Source: an uncultured Clostridia bacterium (GTDB taxonomy: Bacteria > Bacillota > Clostridia > Christensenellales > Aristaeellaceae). Taken from it: 16,811 nt of DNA. The notes below the pieces were generated by a model, which was not told where the DNA came from, did not search any database, and saw nothing but the letters and a program-made list of their open reading frames with translations. The translations under genes were made by a program, and so were the position numbers. Below are positions 15,175-16,811 of this stretch, one piece after another (positions within the stretch are counted from its first letter, which is position 1; every line of letters starts with the position of its first letter). The stretch covers positions 1 to 16,811 of the forward strand of contig CAKTTL010000061.1 of assembly GCA_934615235.1 (NCBI GenBank), read 5' to 3'.

Positions 15175-15432
15175 TTCTCTCTTTCCCTGTTAATGAGATC
15201 GCGCGATGTTATTTCGAGGCCGACACGCTTTTAATGAATTTGCCCTCTTCAACCAATCCGCCTCTAGTTTTTTGTGTATTTATTCGAAAAGCAACCGTTT
15301 TTTTCCTCCTGTTTTATTCTGATTTTTTAGCTTCCTCATGCCGTGTTTAGGCAGCTGTGTTTGTAAACTTTCCCACCCAAAAAAGAAAGTGAGGAACCAA
15401 AAGCGTACTGAAACAGATTTTGGGATTCGATA

Positions 15433-15460
15433 AAATTACCATAATCTTCTCGATAAGCAA
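15433..15460 (-). promoter_or_regulatory. Weak candidate promoter of the ArsR-like regulator
   Basis: On the minus strand TTGCTT (15455-15460) and TAATTT (15433-15438) are separated by 16 bp, with TG one base before the -10. It lies a few bases downstream of the 16-bp repeat and would give a long leader of about 270 nt. The match is weak and other starts in this AT-rich region are possible. Confidence 0.25.
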
Positions 15461-15467
15461 AAGCCAC

Positions 15468-15483
15468 CCATTTATAACCATAC
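15468..15483. repeat. 16-bp repeat, copy 2 (candidate operator)
   Basis: Identical to 14056-14071 and in the same orientation. It lies about 330 bp upstream of the ArsR-like regulator start and about 50 bp past the metallophosphoesterase stop, just before the weak promoter candidate. Confidence 0.5.
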
Positions 15484-15530
15484 CAGGTTAAAATGAGCAG
15501 CTTATAACAGTCGTCGGGTTTCGGAGATCA

Positions 15531-16352
15531 TTATTCCTCGTTACGTTCGACCCGGTCATTCGGGGAAACGAGAAGATAATCGTCCCAGCAGGCGCGCGTA
15601 TGATTGCGGAAGCAGACGCCAATCTCTCCCGTTTCGTACCATTCCAGAATAACGGAGCGAATCGCGCTTCCGCGATAATTTTCAAGAGAAGCGACATTCA
15701 CTTGAATAATGGGCTGGTTGTCCACCGCAGCAATCTTGCGATAGCAATCTTTCCCAGCCCAAACCGCATCGCCGATATGCGCATGTCCATAGAAATGAAT
15801 GCGCTCCTGCGCAGGCAAGGGAAGAAACCGATCAAACAGCGGCGCTGCACGATTGCCGCCGGCAAATGAATAATGAGATAAAGTAATCAACGGTTTGTTC
15901 AGCGCGGCAAGACGATCCCGAAGCGACTGATAATCCGCCTCCGTATAAGGATACAGGCTTGCGTCGCCGCGGATCTCGCCATGCGTGGTATACCAGCGCC
16001 CCGCAGGGTCTGCATGATCTGTCAGGAAGCACAGCACGAAAGGCCCCAAATCTGCTGTAAAGCACATGTCGCGAATGTCTGCTTGCGTATGCCATTGCGG
16101 CTGCTTTTGCATGTATTCGAAAAAAGGCAATTCCATGCGGGACAGCGTTTCACGGTGCTCTGCAAAATAATCAAAGTCATGGTTACCTAAAACATAGTAA
16201 ACAGGCGCATCCACGCGAGCGAACTGCTCCTGTTGCATGCGGGACATATCCATCAGGAACTCTATGTTGCCGCCTTCTACTGCATCGCCCAAATAGCATA
16301 CTGCATCACAGTGCAGTCCAAGCGAAACAAAATCATCCGCTGCACGGGTCAT
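15531..16352 (-). CDS. Calcineurin-like metallophosphoesterase, N-terminally truncated
   Basis: The 273 residues carry most of the metallophosphoesterase signature: LGD (Asp23), GNHD (Asn57, His58), LSH (His160) and YGHAH (His190, His192), which together bind two metal ions for phosphoester hydrolysis. The first motif, D-x-H, is missing. Reading upstream in the same frame gives A-H-T-H-C before Met1, where S-D-T-H-C would be expected, and then the resemblance stops. The ATG at 16352 has no ribosome binding site, so it is only the first in-frame ATG left after loss of the true 5' end (probably around ten residues, plus the promoter) at the junction near 16358-16363. As it stands the protein should be inactive or unexpressed. 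The natural substrate is unknown. Confidence 0.8.
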   Translation of the reverse strand: MTRAADDFVSLGLHCDAVCYLGDAVEGGNIEFLMDMSRMQQEQFARVDAPVYYVLGNHDFDYFAEHRETLSRMELPFFEYMQKQPQWHTQADIRDMCFTADLGPFVLCFLTDHADPAGRWYTTHGEIRGDASLYPYTEADYQSLRDRLAALNKPLITLSHYSFAGGNRAAPLFDRFLPLPAQERIHFYGHAHIGDAVWAGKDCYRKIAAVDNQPIIQVNVASLENYRGSAIRSVILEWYETGEIGVCFRNHTRACWDDYLLVSPNDRVERNEE

Positions 16353-16357
16353 GCAGT

Positions 16358-16363
16358 GGGTAT
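16358..16363. other. Junction of two 5'-truncated genes
   Basis: The bases GGGTAT can be assigned to both sides: to Gly-Tyr of the plus-strand GYAPSYSS linker, and to the Thr-His region of a minus-strand D-T-H motif. Both resemblances stop here, as expected for a short-homology join made by recombination, deletion or mis-assembly. Confidence 0.6.
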
Positions 16364-16780
16364 GCGCCGTCCTATTCCTCTGCCAAAGACCCGGTCAATA
16401 TGGCCGGTTTTATGATCGAGGATTTGGAGAGCGGGAAGGTACGGCAGTTCCATTGGAATGAGGTTGAGGACTTGCCTTGCGATGGCAATGCGACACTGCT
16501 GGATGTCCGTACAGAGGGCGAATATCGGCGTGGGCACTTGAATGGATTCCGCAATATTCCGCTGGACGATCTGCGGGAGCATTTGGACGAGTTAGACCGG
16601 GACAAGCCCGTCTATGTGAATTGCCAGACAGGGCTTCGCAGTTATCTGGCCTGTCGGCTTTTGACGCAGTACGGCTTCACCTGTGCCCATCTCTCCGGCG
16701 GATACAGCTTTTATCAGGTCGTAACACAAGAGCAGCAGACAGCGCGGAGCGCCTATCCCTGCGGAATGGAGAAGCTATGA
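16358..16780 (+). CDS. C-terminal rhodanese domain of a CoA-disulfide-reductase-like protein, 5'-truncated
   Basis: From 16358 the plus strand reads GYAPSYSSAKDPVNMAGF, the conserved linker that joins the FAD/NAD(P)H reductase part of CoA-disulfide-reductase-like enzymes to a C-terminal rhodanese domain. The rhodanese domain follows, with LLDVRTEGEYRRGHLNGFRNIP and the active-site loop VNCQTGLRS; the catalytic Cys is residue 75 counting from the ATG at 16400. The reductase part, expected to be about 440 residues, is absent: upstream bases belong to the opposite-strand metallophosphoesterase. The ATG at 16400 has no ribosome binding site and lies inside the conserved linker, so it is unlikely to be a real start. 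The family reduces low-molecular-weight disulfides or polysulfides, with the rhodanese domain handling sulfane sulfur. It ends in PCGMEKL and overlaps the next gene by four bases. Confidence 0.8.
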   Translation, partial: GYAPSYSSAKDPVNMAGFMIEDLESGKVRQFHWNEVEDLPCDGNATLLDVRTEGEYRRGHLNGFRNIPLDDLREHLDELDRDKPVYVNCQTGLRSYLACRLLTQYGFTCAHLSGGYSFYQVVTQEQQTARSAYPCGMEKL

Positions 16781-16811
16781 GTGAAAATCTATTTGGTTTG
16801 ACGGTTGCGGC
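16777..16811 (+). CDS. Start of an unidentified gene, cut by the window end
   Basis: ATG at 16777 overlaps the TGA stop of the preceding rhodanese frame (ATGA), an arrangement typical of translationally coupled genes. Only 11 residues are present, MSENLFGLTVA, too few to identify a family. The purine stretch GGAATGGAGAAG just upstream can serve as ribosome binding site. Confidence 0.5.
   Translation, partial: MSENLFGLTVA

Larger units (their letters stand above)
15175..15530. other. Gene-free region between the metallophosphoesterase and the regulator
   Basis: This 356-bp stretch holds no supported gene. It contains the second copy of the 16-bp repeat, a weak minus-strand promoter candidate, a 10-bp palindrome ATCGCGCGAT (15198-15207), and on the minus strand an AGGAGG (15305-15310) followed only by a four-codon frame. 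No convincing terminator follows the metallophosphoesterase stop. Confidence 0.5.

Noticed and set aside
15198..15207. Palindrome ATCGCGCGAT
   Set aside because: A single 10-bp palindrome is common by chance at this scale and there is no second copy or promoter next to it.
15305..15310. AGGAGG on the minus strand upstream of the regulator, possibly a leader peptide
   Set aside because: The only start nearby is TTG followed by three sense codons and a stop; too short and without regulatory codon content to support a leader peptide.
1..16811. CRISPR arrays, tRNA or rRNA genes, insertion sequences, phage genes
   Set aside because: No regularly spaced repeats, no tRNA-like cloverleaf, no transposase, integrase or phage-like protein was seen while reading both strands.

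Overview
The window looks like Bacillota (Clostridia-type) DNA of roughly even base composition. Most genes have strong purine-rich ribosome binding sites (AAGGAGG or GGAGG), one promoter is a clear vegetative type, and the gene content (two sugar ABC importers without their own ATPase, plus a membrane-bound AraC regulator) is typical of that group. The assignment rests on content and signals only. Neither substrate-binding protein has a lipobox cysteine, which is unusual for a monoderm.

Region 1 (about 154-7577, all minus strand) is a carbohydrate-use operon. In transcription order it holds two LplB/YtcP-type permeases, a substrate-binding protein, a GC-rich hairpin, a GH99-like/WbsX-family glycosidase-like protein, a second hairpin, an alpha/beta hydrolase (acetyl-xylan-esterase/dienelactone-hydrolase type) and an L-arabinose/L-fucose isomerase-like enzyme. 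None of the three enzymes has a signal peptide, so imported saccharides are probably cut, de-esterified and isomerised in the cytoplasm. A membrane-bound YesS/YtdP-like AraC regulator (7857-10016, plus strand) is divergent from this operon and is its likely activator.

Region 2 (10368-13929, minus strand) is a second importer operon: a MalE-type binding protein, a hairpin, a MalF-type permease with an unusual four-helix N-terminal extension, and a MalG-type permease that ends at a long bidirectional hairpin terminator. A good promoter (TTGACA-17-TACACT) precedes a structured leader of about 170 nt. Upstream lies a winged-helix ArsR-like regulator with a large C-terminal sensor-like domain (14204-15154). 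Candidate operators sit around these genes, including a 16-bp repeat found in the binding-protein leader and again far upstream of the regulator.

Region 3 (15531-16811) carries a metallophosphoesterase (minus strand) and the C-terminal rhodanese part of a CoA-disulfide-reductase-like protein (plus strand), followed by the first codons of another gene. Both genes have lost their 5' ends at the same point, near 16358-16363. This marks a recombination or assembly junction; sequence to its right may not belong to the same locus or genome.

No tRNA, rRNA, CRISPR array, insertion sequence or transporter ATPase was seen. The main open question is the substrate of the GH99-like/esterase/isomerase cluster.
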